Assembly (NCBI GenBank): GCA_903928685.1
Contig: CAIYRS010000108.1
Coordinates: 62,001 to 126,000 of the forward strand
From: an uncultured Methylococcaceae bacterium
GTDB lineage: Bacteria > Pseudomonadota > Gammaproteobacteria > Methylococcales > Methylomonadaceae
Length of the DNA stretch: 64,000 nucleotides
Direction: 5' to 3'
The position numbers were made by a program, and so were the translations under genes. Below are positions 24,973 through 34,797 of the stretch, in pieces. The notes beneath the pieces are model-generated. The model had not been told where the DNA came from. It was given only the letters and a program-made list of their open reading frames with translations, and ran no database searches. Positions within the stretch are counted from its first letter, which is position 1, and the number at the start of each line of letters is the position of its first letter.

Positions 24973-26703
24973 ATGCTGAAAATTATAATAAAACATTTGG
25001 TCGGCTCTAAAGCCAATCAAACAGAGTTTTTCGAAATGCCCATCCAAGAAATCTCGTTCGGGCGGGACAGCGTGTGTGAGGTTGTTTTTGATCCCGTAAT
25101 AGACGATTTAGTCAGCCGTTTACATTGCAAGATCTCCGTGCAAAACGACGAAGAATTTTTATTGACCGACTCAAGTAGCCGCAATGGCACGTTCCTCAAT
25201 AATTCCCGGTTGCAAGCCCCGCAGATTTTGCAAGCGGGGGACGTGGTGCAGTTGGGCAAAGGGGGGGCAGAATTTGTTTTTGATCTTGATCCCAGACCTA
25301 CAGGCAATGACAGAACCACTCGCCTAGGTAATCTGCCTGCGGATTTTGATTTGTCACGCGAGACTCGTATCGACATCAATGCGGAACAGTTTTTCCCTAA
25401 TCCTTTTGAAGTTAGCGAAGAGCCAGTATTTTCCAGCCAACCATCGGGCACTATCGGCAGAAAAACCGTTGAACGCTTGATTGACCAAGCCGAAACCCAC
25501 AGCCGGAAAAAATTGATTAATATCGGTGCTGGCCTCATTGCGGTCATTCTGGCGGTTTCAGGGTATTTCATCTACAAAAGCGACCAAGAAAAAGCAGAAA
25601 TTCAAGAGACGTTAGATGCAACCCAACTTAGCCAAAAACGTAAATTAGCCGAATTGATGGCTAATAAGGCCTTGTCTTCGGCTGACATCTTCAAGAAATA
25701 CGGCAATTCCACTGTATTTATTGAAGCCAGCTGGAAATTGATAGACATCCCTACGGGTAAGCAATTTTTTCAGAGAGCCATCTGCGTCAGTAAACATAAG
25801 GGCAAATGCCAAGAAAAACGTCCTGCCTACCGTTTTGTCAACGGCGCGGTGGAACCTGATTTAACGTTAGAAGCGGGTTACCCTGTAGGTGGTGAGTTTG
25901 CGGGTTCTGGGTTTGTCGTCAATGAAAACGGCTACATTTTAACTAATCGCCATGTCGCGGCTGGCTGGCAAACACAAAATCGCCATTTTGAACTGCCGGG
26001 GGCTTTAAAGATTTGCCAAAACGAGGGTTGTGAAAAATACGATTTGGTGACCCTGCCTGATGACCCGAACAACAAATATGTCATATCGTTAAACAATTGG
26101 ATTCCTTCAAAATCCATTTACAAATCCCTGCACGGTAAATCTGTGGAAGGCCGTAATGATTACTTGGATGTGACTTTTCCCAAAACAGGTTTACGGATTC
26201 CTGCCCATTTGGTCAGGGTATCAGACAGTGCCGATGTGGCGTTGATTAAAATTGACACGCCCCAGCGCTTGGAGTCTGTGGACATGAGCGCGAACGACCT
26301 AGTTTCCGCTGGCGAAACCATTACCGTCATGGGCTATCCTGGGGTATCGCCCGACATTGCCGTAAAAATGGATTCAAAAGACCCCTTAAACCGTGAAGGC
26401 GAGTGGCGGCAAATTCCAGACCCTACGGTGACAGGCGGCAATATTGGCAAAGTTATCGAAGGCTCTGCAAAAACTGTATCGGATTCGGTGAACGGCTATT
26501 TCAGTGAAATGGGCGATGTTTATCAATTGACAGTCAACGCTACGGGCAACGGCAATAGTGGCGGTCCGGTTTTTAACGATAAAGGCCATGTCATCGGTAT
26601 TTTCTCCTACGGAAAAACTGACCAATCCGGTACTGCCATTTCTTTTGCTGTGCCAATCAAACACGGGCAAGAAATTATGGGCATCCACAAACTCGTTCAA
26701 TAG
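24973..26703 (+). CDS. FHA-domain, membrane-anchored trypsin-like serine protease
   Basis: I start at ATG 24973, which follows the strong ribosome binding site AAGGGGAGG (576 residues). An FHA phosphothreonine-binding domain lies at about 25-103 (GR at 30-31, SRLH at 48-51, SRNGT at 69-73). A linker and one membrane helix (about 181-201) follow. The protease domain resembles HtrA/DegP with H327 (LTNRHVAAG), D421 (ADVALIKID) and S529 (GNGNSGGPV). The FHA end is cytoplasmic and the protease extracytoplasmic if the helix crosses once. It leads an apparent operon with a PP2C phosphatase and a Ser/Thr kinase, so the FHA domain probably reads the phosphorylation state set by those two. No PDZ domain was seen. 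Confidence 0.88.
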   Translation: MLKIIIKHLVGSKANQTEFFEMPIQEISFGRDSVCEVVFDPVIDDLVSRLHCKISVQNDEEFLLTDSSSRNGTFLNNSRLQAPQILQAGDVVQLGKGGAEFVFDLDPRPTGNDRTTRLGNLPADFDLSRETRIDINAEQFFPNPFEVSEEPVFSSQPSGTIGRKTVERLIDQAETHSRKKLINIGAGLIAVILAVSGYFIYKSDQEKAEIQETLDATQLSQKRKLAELMANKALSSADIFKKYGNSTVFIEASWKLIDIPTGKQFFQRAICVSKHKGKCQEKRPAYRFVNGAVEPDLTLEAGYPVGGEFAGSGFVVNENGYILTNRHVAAGWQTQNRHFELPGALKICQNEGCEKYDLVTLPDDPNNKYVISLNNWIPSKSIYKSLHGKSVEGRNDYLDVTFPKTGLRIPAHLVRVSDSADVALIKIDTPQRLESVDMSANDLVSAGETITVMGYPGVSPDIAVKMDSKDPLNREGEWRQIPDPTVTGGNIGKVIEGSAKTVSDSVNGYFSEMGDVYQLTVNATGNGNSGGPVFNDKGHVIGIFSYGKTDQSGTAISFAVPIKHGQEIMGIHKLVQ

Positions 26704-26708
26704 TCGCC

Positions 26709-27545
26709 ATGAAACCATTTTGGAAACAATTTATTAGTCCGCCGCAACCGTCTGCTATAAGCGATTACGCTCTTGAAATTGGTTCGTATTCAGACGTGGG
26801 GCGTACTCGGTCAATCAACCAAGATCAGCTCGGCTATGTGCGTTTTGCCAATGACCAAACGGTCTTGACAATGGTTGCCGATGGCATGGGTGGGCATCGC
26901 GCAGGTGAAGTGGCTAGCCAAGTGGCGGTTGCTACGTTTCAACGGCTATTTGTTGGGCAATTTTCCGATAGCAATGATTATCGGGAAATATTGGTTAACA
27001 GCACGATTGCGGCTAATAGGGAAATTTACCAATTGGCGCAAGACTTCCCTGAATACCAAGGTATGGGGACTACCTTAGTGGCGTTGGCAATTATCAATGG
27101 TTATGCCTACTACACCAATACTGGCGATAGCCGTTTGTATTGCTTAAGAAAAAATGATTATCGGCAACTTTCAGAAGACCATACCTTAGTAGCCGATATG
27201 GTTAACAAGGGTTTGTTGACACCTGCGGCCGCTGAAAACCATCCTGATAAGCACATTATTACCTCTGCTTTAGGTACGCATGGCAAATTAAAAATAAGTT
27301 GTCCGAACCAGCCACTGGCAATTGAGATGGGTGATTGCTTCCTGCTGTGTTCTGACGGTTTATATGATTTGGTCAAAGATGACGAAATGCGTCAAACCCT
27401 TGTTGCCAACTCGGCCCAGCAGGCTTGCGAACAATTGGTTGGCTTGGCAAATGCGCGGGGTGGTCTCGACAATATCTCTGTGCTTATTGTCAAAATCTTG
27501 GCAAAACCGATTAGCGCCAGAAGAGTCCCCATCACTAGGGCATAA
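26709..27545 (+). CDS. PP2C-family protein serine/threonine phosphatase
   Basis: The 278-residue cytoplasmic protein shows the metal-binding motifs of PP2C: RSINQDQ (about 35-40), VADGMGGHRAGE (about 56-67), YTNTGDSRLY, LLCSDGLYDLV and GGLDNISVLI. It removes phosphate from Ser/Thr residues and is the natural opponent of the kinase encoded 22 bp downstream. It begins 5 bp after the FHA-protease gene. The same phosphatase-kinase-FHA trio controls type VI secretion in other bacteria, but no such secretion gene is visible here. Confidence 0.93.
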   Translation: MKPFWKQFISPPQPSAISDYALEIGSYSDVGRTRSINQDQLGYVRFANDQTVLTMVADGMGGHRAGEVASQVAVATFQRLFVGQFSDSNDYREILVNSTIAANREIYQLAQDFPEYQGMGTTLVALAIINGYAYYTNTGDSRLYCLRKNDYRQLSEDHTLVADMVNKGLLTPAAAENHPDKHIITSALGTHGKLKISCPNQPLAIEMGDCFLLCSDGLYDLVKDDEMRQTLVANSAQQACEQLVGLANARGGLDNISVLIVKILAKPISARRVPITRA

Positions 27546-27566
27546 TCTTAACCATCACAAAAGCCT

Positions 27567-28847
27567 ATGGAACAGATAGATAATTACAAAATCGTCAAAA
27601 AAATCGGCGAAGGCGGTATGGGGGAGGTTTACAAAGGTGTCGATGTCATGCTCGAAAGGGAAGTTGCCATCAAACTGCTGAAGCCCGAACTAAGCAACCG
27701 AGATGATATTGTCCAGCGTTTCCGTTCAGAGGCGATTGCTTTGGGGCGGTTAAATCATCCGAGTATTGCCGCCGTTTATAATTTTGGTCGATTTAATACC
27801 CAGTTTTATATGGCTTTGGAGTTTGTCAACGGCGAGACCTTAGATGATGTCATTAAAAAAAATGGTGCGCTTGCCTGGCAAACCGCGCTGCACTATGCCA
27901 TTGCCATTTTGCAAGGTTTGGAGCATGCCCACCGTTTCCATATTATCCACCGGGATATTAAGCCATCCAACATTATCATTACCGAACAAGACACGGTAAA
28001 AATCCTTGATTTTGGTATCGCCAGAATTTTGGAAAAGGCGCGGCAGACCAAATCAGGCAATCTCATTGGTACTTTGGAATATGTATCGCCAGAACAAATT
28101 CGAGGCCAAGAAACGGATGCGCGATCAGATATTTATTCAGTCGGCGTGGTTTTGTATGAAATGCTGACCGGGCATATCCCTTTTGAAAAAAATACTGAAT
28201 ACGATTTGATTAAATCCCAAATTGAAGAAAAACCCAAGCCGCCGCGTAGTTTTAGCCAAGCCATTCCGCCCCAAATCGAACAGTTAGTGCTTAAGGCATT
28301 AGAAAAAAAACCGGAGCGGCGTTTTGCCAGTGCCAATGATTTTGCCGATGCCTTACAAAAACTGGTCGAGCATCCGCCCAGTGCCCGCAAGCAAACCAGC
28401 TTCGGTTGGGCGCTAAGATTTTGCCGTGACTATCCGGCAATTGTTTTTTTGCTTGCCTTGTTGGCTATTGGTGGCGGGTATTTTTTATGGTTATCCGGCG
28501 GTATGTCGACTATTGGCGGATTAAACCCCAACGCGACTTTTTCATCGGCAAACCAGCTTGATGACAAGCACGAATTACCTGAAAGCACCGTGGGCGGGGC
28601 ATCTGAACAACTAACTGAAAACGCGCCACTGCCACCGCCGAGTGATCTGCAACCTATTGAAGAACAACATATCGTGGAAAATAAATTACCGCACACTAAA
28701 GTTGCGGTAAAGCCGATGTCTCAAAACAGCAAACCAAAACCCAAGCTTAAACCAGTACCGACAGCAAAACCGCTAGACCAATCGTCCCCGCCTGTTTCGG
28801 ATATTCCCGATATTGGCGGGGCAGCCAAGGATTTTTTCGGCAAATAA
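27567..28847 (+). CDS. Membrane-anchored Hanks-type Ser/Thr protein kinase
   Basis: The kinase domain (about 7-267) is complete: glycine loop GEGGMGEVY (14-22), K36 in AIKLL, catalytic HRDIKPSN (128-135), DFGIAR (148-153) and the APE-equivalent SPEQIRG. A membrane helix lies at about 289-309, then a Pro/Lys-rich extracytoplasmic tail of about 115 residues without PASTA or other sensor repeats. It is the third gene of the FHA-protease/PP2C operon, and a glycine-zipper lipoprotein follows 80 bp downstream. The signal it senses is unknown. Confidence 0.93.
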   Translation: MEQIDNYKIVKKIGEGGMGEVYKGVDVMLEREVAIKLLKPELSNRDDIVQRFRSEAIALGRLNHPSIAAVYNFGRFNTQFYMALEFVNGETLDDVIKKNGALAWQTALHYAIAILQGLEHAHRFHIIHRDIKPSNIIITEQDTVKILDFGIARILEKARQTKSGNLIGTLEYVSPEQIRGQETDARSDIYSVGVVLYEMLTGHIPFEKNTEYDLIKSQIEEKPKPPRSFSQAIPPQIEQLVLKALEKKPERRFASANDFADALQKLVEHPPSARKQTSFGWALRFCRDYPAIVFLLALLAIGGGYFLWLSGGMSTIGGLNPNATFSSANQLDDKHELPESTVGGASEQLTENAPLPPPSDLQPIEEQHIVENKLPHTKVAVKPMSQNSKPKPKLKPVPTAKPLDQSSPPVSDIPDIGGAAKDFFGK

Positions 28848-28927
28848 ACACAAGCATTGCGAATCCGGCCTTATTTAGGGGGGCGGGCTTCCCAAACCAC
28901 CAATTGCTTATTCGTGAGGATCAAACA

Positions 28928-29527
28928 ATGAAAAAAATAATAATTACAACAACAATTGCCGCTTTGTCACTCAGCGGCTGTTCCACCATGACCAAAGAAC
29001 AACAAGCTTCTCTTGGCGGGGTAGTAGGTGCGATTGCCGGGGTCGTTATAGGCGCTGTGATCGGTGGCAATGGTTCCGGCGCGGCAATTGGCGCGGCGGC
29101 AGGGGCTTTGGTGGGCGGCGGGGTGACTTACGCTTTTGCCAATGACCCCTATACCCAAGCGGTAAGCCAACAATCCACACAATGGCAAAAGGAAGTCGGT
29201 GCCAAGACTGAAATCATCAAAGTATCGCAAGTGGTTGAAAAAGGTGAGACTGTCCAGCAAATAGAAAGCCAAAAAATGGTGGTTTCTGAAGAGCAGATGG
29301 TTTTTGCCGAGCATTTGTCACCCAAAGTAAAGAACCATTTGATAGCTGCCAAACAAGCGTCCCTTAAGGTGGGTGGTCTTGTTCAAGTCATCTGCCCAGC
29401 CAGTGCCACACAAGCGGTGATGGACGAAATTAACAGCACAGGGGTTAAATACTTTAAAGACAACACGTTAAATGCAGGCTATGTGGTTGTCATGTCCAAA
29501 AATAACAATCCGAGTGTGCAGCTTTAG
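28928..29527 (+). CDS. Glycine-zipper lipoprotein
   Basis: The ATG at 28928 follows GAGGATCAAACA; an in-frame earlier start at 28904 would break the signal peptide. The lipobox LSLSGC puts the lipidated Cys at residue 17 or so. Residues about 28-70 are a glycine-zipper stretch (GGVVGAIAGVVIGAVIGG, then GAAIGAAAGALVGGG), a membrane-inserting motif of SlyB/TraT-like lipoproteins. The C-terminal half is polar and includes VSQVVEKGETVQQIESQ. It lies just downstream of the kinase operon and may be co-transcribed. Confidence 0.8.
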   Translation: MKKIIITTTIAALSLSGCSTMTKEQQASLGGVVGAIAGVVIGAVIGGNGSGAAIGAAAGALVGGGVTYAFANDPYTQAVSQQSTQWQKEVGAKTEIIKVSQVVEKGETVQQIESQKMVVSEEQMVFAEHLSPKVKNHLIAAKQASLKVGGLVQVICPASATQAVMDEINSTGVKYFKDNTLNAGYVVVMSKNNNPSVQL

Positions 29528-29626
29528 GCTGCGTTGCTCTACCTCTTACAGTCGGGCACGAACGGAATTAGGTTGTTACCGTTCGGTCTGAGCTTGTCTC
29601 AGGCTCTTCCTTGGTTTTATCTACTC

Positions 29627-29652
29627 GGAGTAAAAAACCTGTTTTTTATTCC
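29627..29652. repeat. 26-bp palindrome GGAGT...ATTCC, variant family member 3
   Basis: Same architecture as the copies at 8610 and 16021: GGAGT, AA, AAAAC, CT, GTTTT, TT, ATTCC. The two inner bases changed from CC/GG to AA/TT, keeping the pairing. It lies between two convergent genes. Confidence 0.75.
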
Positions 29653-29662
29653 GAAATAGCCA

Positions 29663-30673
29663 TCAAAACACTAAGCTTTTGGCGTTTTCCCCGGCGATTT
29701 CCCTTACTAATTTTGGCACCAGATAGCCGGGCAAGCTGGCTTGTAGTTGTTGGTGTAGCTTGATGGCGTGGCTTTGCTCTAGGTCAAAATGCGCTGTGCC
29801 TTTGGCTTTGTCGAGCAAATGCAGGTAATACGGCAATATGCCCAATGCGAATAAGCGTTCGCTGAGTTCGCGTAAGGTTTCGGCGTGGTCATTAACACTT
29901 TTTAATAATACCGATTGGTTTAGCAAGGTGATTGGCTGTTGCCGTAATAACGCGCAGGCGGCAGCAACTCGATGGTTGAGTTCATTGGCGTGGTTGCAGT
30001 GCATGACTAAAACCAGTTGTTTGCCGCTTTGTAATAAGGTGTCGATGAAAGCGAGGGTGATGCGGGCGGGCAGTACAATCGGCAAGCGGCTGTGGATGCG
30101 GATGCGTTTGACGTGGCTGATGGTCGCCAGTTGGCTGAACAGTTGCGCCAATCGGGCATCGCTGAGCAATAACGGGTCGCCGCCGCTGAGGATGACTTCG
30201 CTAATGCTGCTGTCTTGGCGGATAGTGTCGATAGCGGCTTGTTCGGCTTGTTTACCGAGTTGCAAGTCGTTATAGGGAAAATTGCGGCGGAAACAATAAC
30301 GGCAATTGATGGCGCAACTGCCTGTGTTAATCAACAATACCCGTCCATGATATTTGTGCAGCAATCCGGTTTGGGTGGCAGCGGCTAGGTCGCCGACGGG
30401 GTCGTCGCTGTAGTTGGCGGGCGTTAGTAATTCATCTTTGATAGGCAATACTTGGCGAAGCAGCGGATCATGTGGGTTGCCTTTTTCCATGCAGTCGGCA
30501 AAGCTGCGGGGTACGCGTAGGGCGAATTGCGCGGCGGCATCGACGGAGATGGGTAAATCGGACATTTCTAGGTTGAGGTATTGGCATAAATCACCAATAT
30601 GCGTGAAGGCTTCAGCGAGTTGTTGTTGCCAGTTTTTAAGAAAATGGCGGTCGTCAGGTTGGGATACTGGCAT
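29663..30673 (-). CDS. epmB: EF-P beta-lysylation enzyme EpmB (radical SAM lysine 2,3-aminomutase-like)
   Basis: The 336-residue radical-SAM protein converts (S)-alpha-lysine to (R)-beta-lysine for EF-P modification. The iron-sulfur motif CAINCRYC gives C120, C124 and C127, followed by ILSGGDPLLLSD. It ends LVPKLVREIAGENAK, the usual EpmB C-terminus. It is divergent from efp-epmA, the two genes it works with. A fragment of its 3' end recurs at 24713-24756. Confidence 0.95.
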   Translation of the reverse strand: MPVSQPDDRHFLKNWQQQLAEAFTHIGDLCQYLNLEMSDLPISVDAAAQFALRVPRSFADCMEKGNPHDPLLRQVLPIKDELLTPANYSDDPVGDLAAATQTGLLHKYHGRVLLINTGSCAINCRYCFRRNFPYNDLQLGKQAEQAAIDTIRQDSSISEVILSGGDPLLLSDARLAQLFSQLATISHVKRIRIHSRLPIVLPARITLAFIDTLLQSGKQLVLVMHCNHANELNHRVAAACALLRQQPITLLNQSVLLKSVNDHAETLRELSERLFALGILPYYLHLLDKAKGTAHFDLEQSHAIKLHQQLQASLPGYLVPKLVREIAGENAKSLVF

Positions 30674-30759
30674 GTAGGTTGAGTATTTAAAGTTTCTATC
30701 GCAGGAAAGCCTCCATTATAATGTCGGGCTTTTAATTAGTGTGTCACATTGAGGATAAA

Positions 30760-31329
30760 ATGGCTGTTTACAGTACCAATGAATTTAAATCTGGGTTAAA
30801 AATCATGTTGGATAATGACCCTTGCGCCATTATTGACAATGAGTTTGTTAAACCTGGTAAAGGCCAAGCGTTTAACCGTGTCAAAATTAGAAATTTAAAA
30901 ACAGGCCGGGTTATTGAGCGCACATTTAAATCGGGTGAGTCACTGGAAGGTGCGGATGTTATCGATATGGATATGCAATATTTGTATAACGACGGTGAGT
31001 TTCGGCATTTTATGGTGCAAGACACCTTTGAACAGTATCAAGCCGACAGCAAAACCGTTGGTGATGCCGCGCAATGGTTAAAAGACCAAGATCCTTGCAT
31101 CGTCACTTTATGGAATGATTCACCATTGGCGGTGACTCCTGCCAATTTTGTGGAATTAGCGATTGTCGAAACTGATCCTGGCGTTCGGGGTGATACCTCT
31201 GGCGGCGGCGGCAAGCCTGCAAAATTAGAAACCGGTGCAGTCGTGCGCGTGCCGTTGTTTGTACAACAAGGCGAAGTAATTAAGGTTGATACCCGTACCG
31301 GCGAATATATTTCCCGCGTAAAAGAGTAG
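30760..31329 (+). CDS. efp: Elongation factor P
   Basis: EF-P (189 residues from ATG 30760, preceded by GAGG) relieves ribosome stalling at proline runs. The modified lysine is K34 in KPGKGQAF, in the position used for (R)-beta-lysylation in gammaproteobacteria. The KOW/OB domains continue with [27 protein letters not shown]. EpmA begins at the last base of its stop codon and EpmB is divergent, so the whole modification pathway is here. Confidence 0.97.
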   Translation: MAVYSTNEFKSGLKIMLDNDPCAIIDNEFVKPGKGQAFNRVKIRNLKTGRVIERTFKSGESLEGADVIDMDMQYLYNDGEFRHFMVQDTFEQYQADSKTVGDAAQWLKDQDPCIVTLWNDSPLAVTPANFVELAIVETDPGVRGDTSGGGGKPAKLETGAVVRVPLFVQQGEVIKVDTRTGEYISRVKE

Positions 31330-32306
31330 TGCAGGGCGATTGGCAGCCAACCTGCTCCTTGGCAATGTTGCGTCTTCGGGCGCAAATGTTGCAGCAGATC
31401 CGCGAGTTTTTTGCCGATCGGCAGGTGTTGGAAGTGGAAACCCCGTTGCTGGGGCAGGCGATTGGCACAGATCCGCAGTTGCAATTTTTTAGTACCCAAT
31501 ACGGGTTGCCTTCCCATGAGCAGCGCTTATTTCTGCAAACCTCACCAGAATTTGCCATGAAACGCTTATTGGCGGCAGGTAGCGGCAGTATTTATCAAAT
31601 CTGCAAAGCCTTCCGAAATGGTGAAGCAGGGCGTTTCCATAATCCTGAATTTACTTTGTTGGAATGGTATCGGCTGGATTTTGATCTTCAGCAGTTAATG
31701 GATGAGGTTGAGGATTTATTGCAGCTGCTGTTGCAAACCATGCCGTTAACAGCCTGCCAACGCATCAGTTATCAAGCTGTTTTTTATCAACATACCGGAT
31801 TGGATGCTTTAGTATTTTCTTTGGATGCTTATCAGGCTTTTGCTATCGCTAAGGGTTTGCCTGAGGCGGTTGATATTTGCGGTGACAATCACGCCATCTG
31901 GTTGGATTTTTTGTTTAGCCACTGTGTACAGCCTATGTTTACAGGCAATACCTTAACGATGGTGTTTGCTTATCCGGCTTGCCAATCGTCTTTGGCGAGA
32001 ACCAATGTGGATAATCCTTTGGTGACCGAGCGGGTGGAGTTGTTCATTAATGGTGTGGAGTTGGGCAACGGTTATCACGAATTAACCGATGCGGTGGAAC
32101 AAAAACGCCGTTTTGATGCCGAACTGACGCAGCGGCAACAATGGCAATTACCTGTTGCTGAAAAAGACCAACGCTTGCTGGCGGCATTGCAATCGGGGCT
32201 TCCTAATTGTTCCGGCATCGCTATCGGTATAGACCGATTGTTGATGTTACTGTCTGCAAGTCCTGCTATTGATGAGGTTTTGTCGTTTCCCGTACACCGG
32301 GCTTAA
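31329..32306 (+). CDS. epmA: EF-P lysyltransferase EpmA (GenX/PoxA)
   Basis: The 325-residue protein is a class II lysyl-tRNA synthetase catalytic domain without the anticodon domain, which is the EpmA layout. It attaches beta-lysine to K34 of EF-P. Motifs are VLEVETPLLGQAIGTDPQL, YQICKAFRNGEAGRFHNPEF (motif 2) and GIAIGIDRLLML (motif 3). The start is GTG at 31329, overlapping the TAG of efp by one base. Confidence 0.95.
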   Translation: MQGDWQPTCSLAMLRLRAQMLQQIREFFADRQVLEVETPLLGQAIGTDPQLQFFSTQYGLPSHEQRLFLQTSPEFAMKRLLAAGSGSIYQICKAFRNGEAGRFHNPEFTLLEWYRLDFDLQQLMDEVEDLLQLLLQTMPLTACQRISYQAVFYQHTGLDALVFSLDAYQAFAIAKGLPEAVDICGDNHAIWLDFLFSHCVQPMFTGNTLTMVFAYPACQSSLARTNVDNPLVTERVELFINGVELGNGYHELTDAVEQKRRFDAELTQRQQWQLPVAEKDQRLLAALQSGLPNCSGIAIGIDRLLMLLSASPAIDEVLSFPVHRA

Positions 32307-32378
32307 GCAAAGCTTAATCCCTTACTGTGTTATAATCCCGTCATAATCTATAGATCCAGACGCATAATTTTTACTTTC

Positions 32379-34697
32379 ATGAAATTAACTACCGTTTCTC
32401 GCTTGTTGCTGTTGTGCTTGCTGGCCTCGCAAGCCGTTAAAGGCGACGAAGAATTTGTCGTCCGGGATATTCAAGTTAAAGGTTTGCAGCGCATTTCCTT
32501 AGGTACGGTTTTTAACTATTTACCTGTGAATGTCGGCGAAACTTTTTCTGATGCCAAAGTCGCGCCGTCCATTAGAGCTTTATTTAAAACCGGATTTTTT
32601 AAGGATATAAGCTTAGAAAGGGACGGCACTACCTTAGTTGTTAATGTGGTTGAGCGTCCGTCTATTGCCAAAATCCTGTTTGAAGGCAATAAAGATTTAA
32701 GTAAAGACGATTTAAAGAAAGCCTTGGATAAGATTGGTTTGTCGGAAGGCAAAACCTTTGACCGCCAAGTGTTGGATAAGGTTGAGCAAGAGCTTAGCCG
32801 ACAATACCTTAGCCACGGTAAATATGGTTTAAAAATCAAAACCGATGTCTCTAATCTGACGCGTAATCGAGTCGGCATCCATATCACCATTTCTGAAGGC
32901 CGGGTCGCTAAAATCAAAGAAATCAATGTCGTCGGCAATAAGGCTTTCGAAGACAAAACCCTGCTTGATACGCTTGCCTTAAACACCTCCAATTTTTTGT
33001 CGTTTTATACCAAAGACGACCAATACTCTAAGCAAAAACTGTCCGCCGACTTGGAAACCTTACGGTCTTATTATTTAGATCGCGGTTATATCAACTTTGC
33101 GATTGAATCTACCCAAGTCGCTATTACTCCTGACAAAAAAGACATTTACATCACCATCAATGTGAAAGAAGGCGATGTTTTTACTTTAGAAAAGGTGAAG
33201 CTGACTGGCAACTTGATCGTGCCTGCTGAAGAATTGACCAAATTAGTGAGTGTTGGGCCGGGTGAAATCTTCTCCAGAAAAAATGCCACGGAAACGTCCA
33301 AAGCCATTTCTGACCGTTTGGGTAATGATGGCTACGCCTTCGCCAACGTCAATATGGTGCCGGAAATTAACGAAAAAACTAAAACCGTCGCGATGACGTT
33401 TTTTGTTGATCCCGGTAAACGCGCCTATGTGCATCATATCAACATGAAAGGCAACACTAAGACCCGCGATGAAGTATTGCGCCGGGAAATGCGGCAAATG
33501 GAATCGAGCTGGGCATCCAGTTCTAAAATTGAACGCTCTAAAACTAGGCTGGAACGTTTGGGTTATTTTGAGTCGGTCAACGTAGAAACCCCGCAAGTTG
33601 TTGGCACAACAGACCAAATTAATGTCGATTACAGTGTGGTAGAAAAAGCATCCGGCAATTTATCTGCGGGTGTGGGTTTCTCTCAGGTGCAAGGTATTGT
33701 TTTGAATGCCAATATTTCCCAGGATAACGTTTTCGGTTCTGGTAAACGCGTCAACTTAGCCTTTAATAATAGTATTTACTCAACCAGTTACCAGCTTGGC
33801 TTTTTAAACCCGTATTTCACCAAAGACGGCGTTAGCATGGGTTACAACTTAGGCTATACCAAGCGCGACGCTAGCAAGATCAATATCGCCAACTATTCTA
33901 CCGAAGTGGTCAACGGCGGTTTGGATATGGGCATCCCGTTGAATGAGTTTGACCAATTGCGGTTTGGCTTTGATGTTAAAAACACCAGCTTAACGTCTAC
34001 GGATTTCACCTCGATTGAAATCAATAAATTCATCAGTAAACAAGGTGACAGGTTTTTAACCTTCGCGCCTACTTTAGGTTGGACGCATGACACCTTAAAC
34101 CGGGCGACTTTTCCAAGCAAAGGCGGTCAGCAACGCTTTACCGCTTTAGCCACCGTTCCTGGTAGTGATCTGACTTATTTTAAATTGGGTTACAAGCATC
34201 AGTTGTATTTCCCATTGGCGAAAGATGTCACCTTACGGGTGCAAGGCGAAGCCGCTTACGGTGACGGTTACGGCTCTACCCAAGATTTGCCGTTTTTTGA
34301 AAATTATTTTGCTGGCGGTACGGGGTCAGTGCGTGGTTTCCGTAATAACACTTTGGGTCCTAGGGATCACCGGGTCATCAACGGCGTGTTGACACCTTAT
34401 CGCCCTTTTGGTGGCTCCAGTAAAATTATCGGCAATGCGGAAGTATTTTTCCCTGTGCCATTTTTATCAGAAGTTAAATCTGTGCGCTTGGGTGCGTTCT
34501 TTGATGCGGGCACGGTTAACAATAGCCTAAGCATCAGCGAGTTGCGCTATTCCACGGGTTTGTCTGGCGAGTGGTTGTCACCGTTCGGAGCCTTATCAAT
34601 TAGTGCCGCCGTGCCGTTGAATGCCAAAAAAGGCGTCAACGGTGAATTAGGTGACCAGAAGCAGTTATTCCAATTTAACTTCGGGCAAAATTTCTGA
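32379..34697 (+). CDS. bamA: Outer membrane protein assembly factor BamA
   Basis: At 772 residues this is full length: signal peptide (ends near AVKG), five POTRA domains (about 25-425; e.g. FVVRDIQVKGLQRIS, VFTLEKVKLTGNL, VHHINMKGNTKTRDEVLRREM) and a 16-strand barrel with the conserved GTGSVRGF (the VRGF/Y loop) and C-terminal FNFGQNF. It is the core of the BAM complex that folds outer membrane proteins. skp follows. A TATAAT at 32331-32336 is a candidate -10 element. Confidence 0.98.
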   Translation: MKLTTVSRLLLLCLLASQAVKGDEEFVVRDIQVKGLQRISLGTVFNYLPVNVGETFSDAKVAPSIRALFKTGFFKDISLERDGTTLVVNVVERPSIAKILFEGNKDLSKDDLKKALDKIGLSEGKTFDRQVLDKVEQELSRQYLSHGKYGLKIKTDVSNLTRNRVGIHITISEGRVAKIKEINVVGNKAFEDKTLLDTLALNTSNFLSFYTKDDQYSKQKLSADLETLRSYYLDRGYINFAIESTQVAITPDKKDIYITINVKEGDVFTLEKVKLTGNLIVPAEELTKLVSVGPGEIFSRKNATETSKAISDRLGNDGYAFANVNMVPEINEKTKTVAMTFFVDPGKRAYVHHINMKGNTKTRDEVLRREMRQMESSWASSSKIERSKTRLERLGYFESVNVETPQVVGTTDQINVDYSVVEKASGNLSAGVGFSQVQGIVLNANISQDNVFGSGKRVNLAFNNSIYSTSYQLGFLNPYFTKDGVSMGYNLGYTKRDASKINIANYSTEVVNGGLDMGIPLNEFDQLRFGFDVKNTSLTSTDFTSIEINKFISKQGDRFLTFAPTLGWTHDTLNRATFPSKGGQQRFTALATVPGSDLTYFKLGYKHQLYFPLAKDVTLRVQGEAAYGDGYGSTQDLPFFENYFAGGTGSVRGFRNNTLGPRDHRVINGVLTPYRPFGGSSKIIGNAEVFFPVPFLSEVKSVRLGAFFDAGTVNNSLSISELRYSTGLSGEWLSPFGALSISAAVPLNAKKGVNGELGDQKQLFQFNFGQNF

Positions 34698-34797
34698 GAA
34701 GTCATTTAAGTTTTTTTACCTTATCCCCTATAATCGCGATAAGTACCTTATTTAACCTTAATTTATTACCATTCTGACAGCGGAGTTCGTTTTACCG

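Noticed and set aside
24973-28847. Type VI secretion locus
   Set aside because: Kinase, phosphatase and FHA domains are present, but no Tss, Hcp, VgrG or ClpV gene is visible anywhere in the window.
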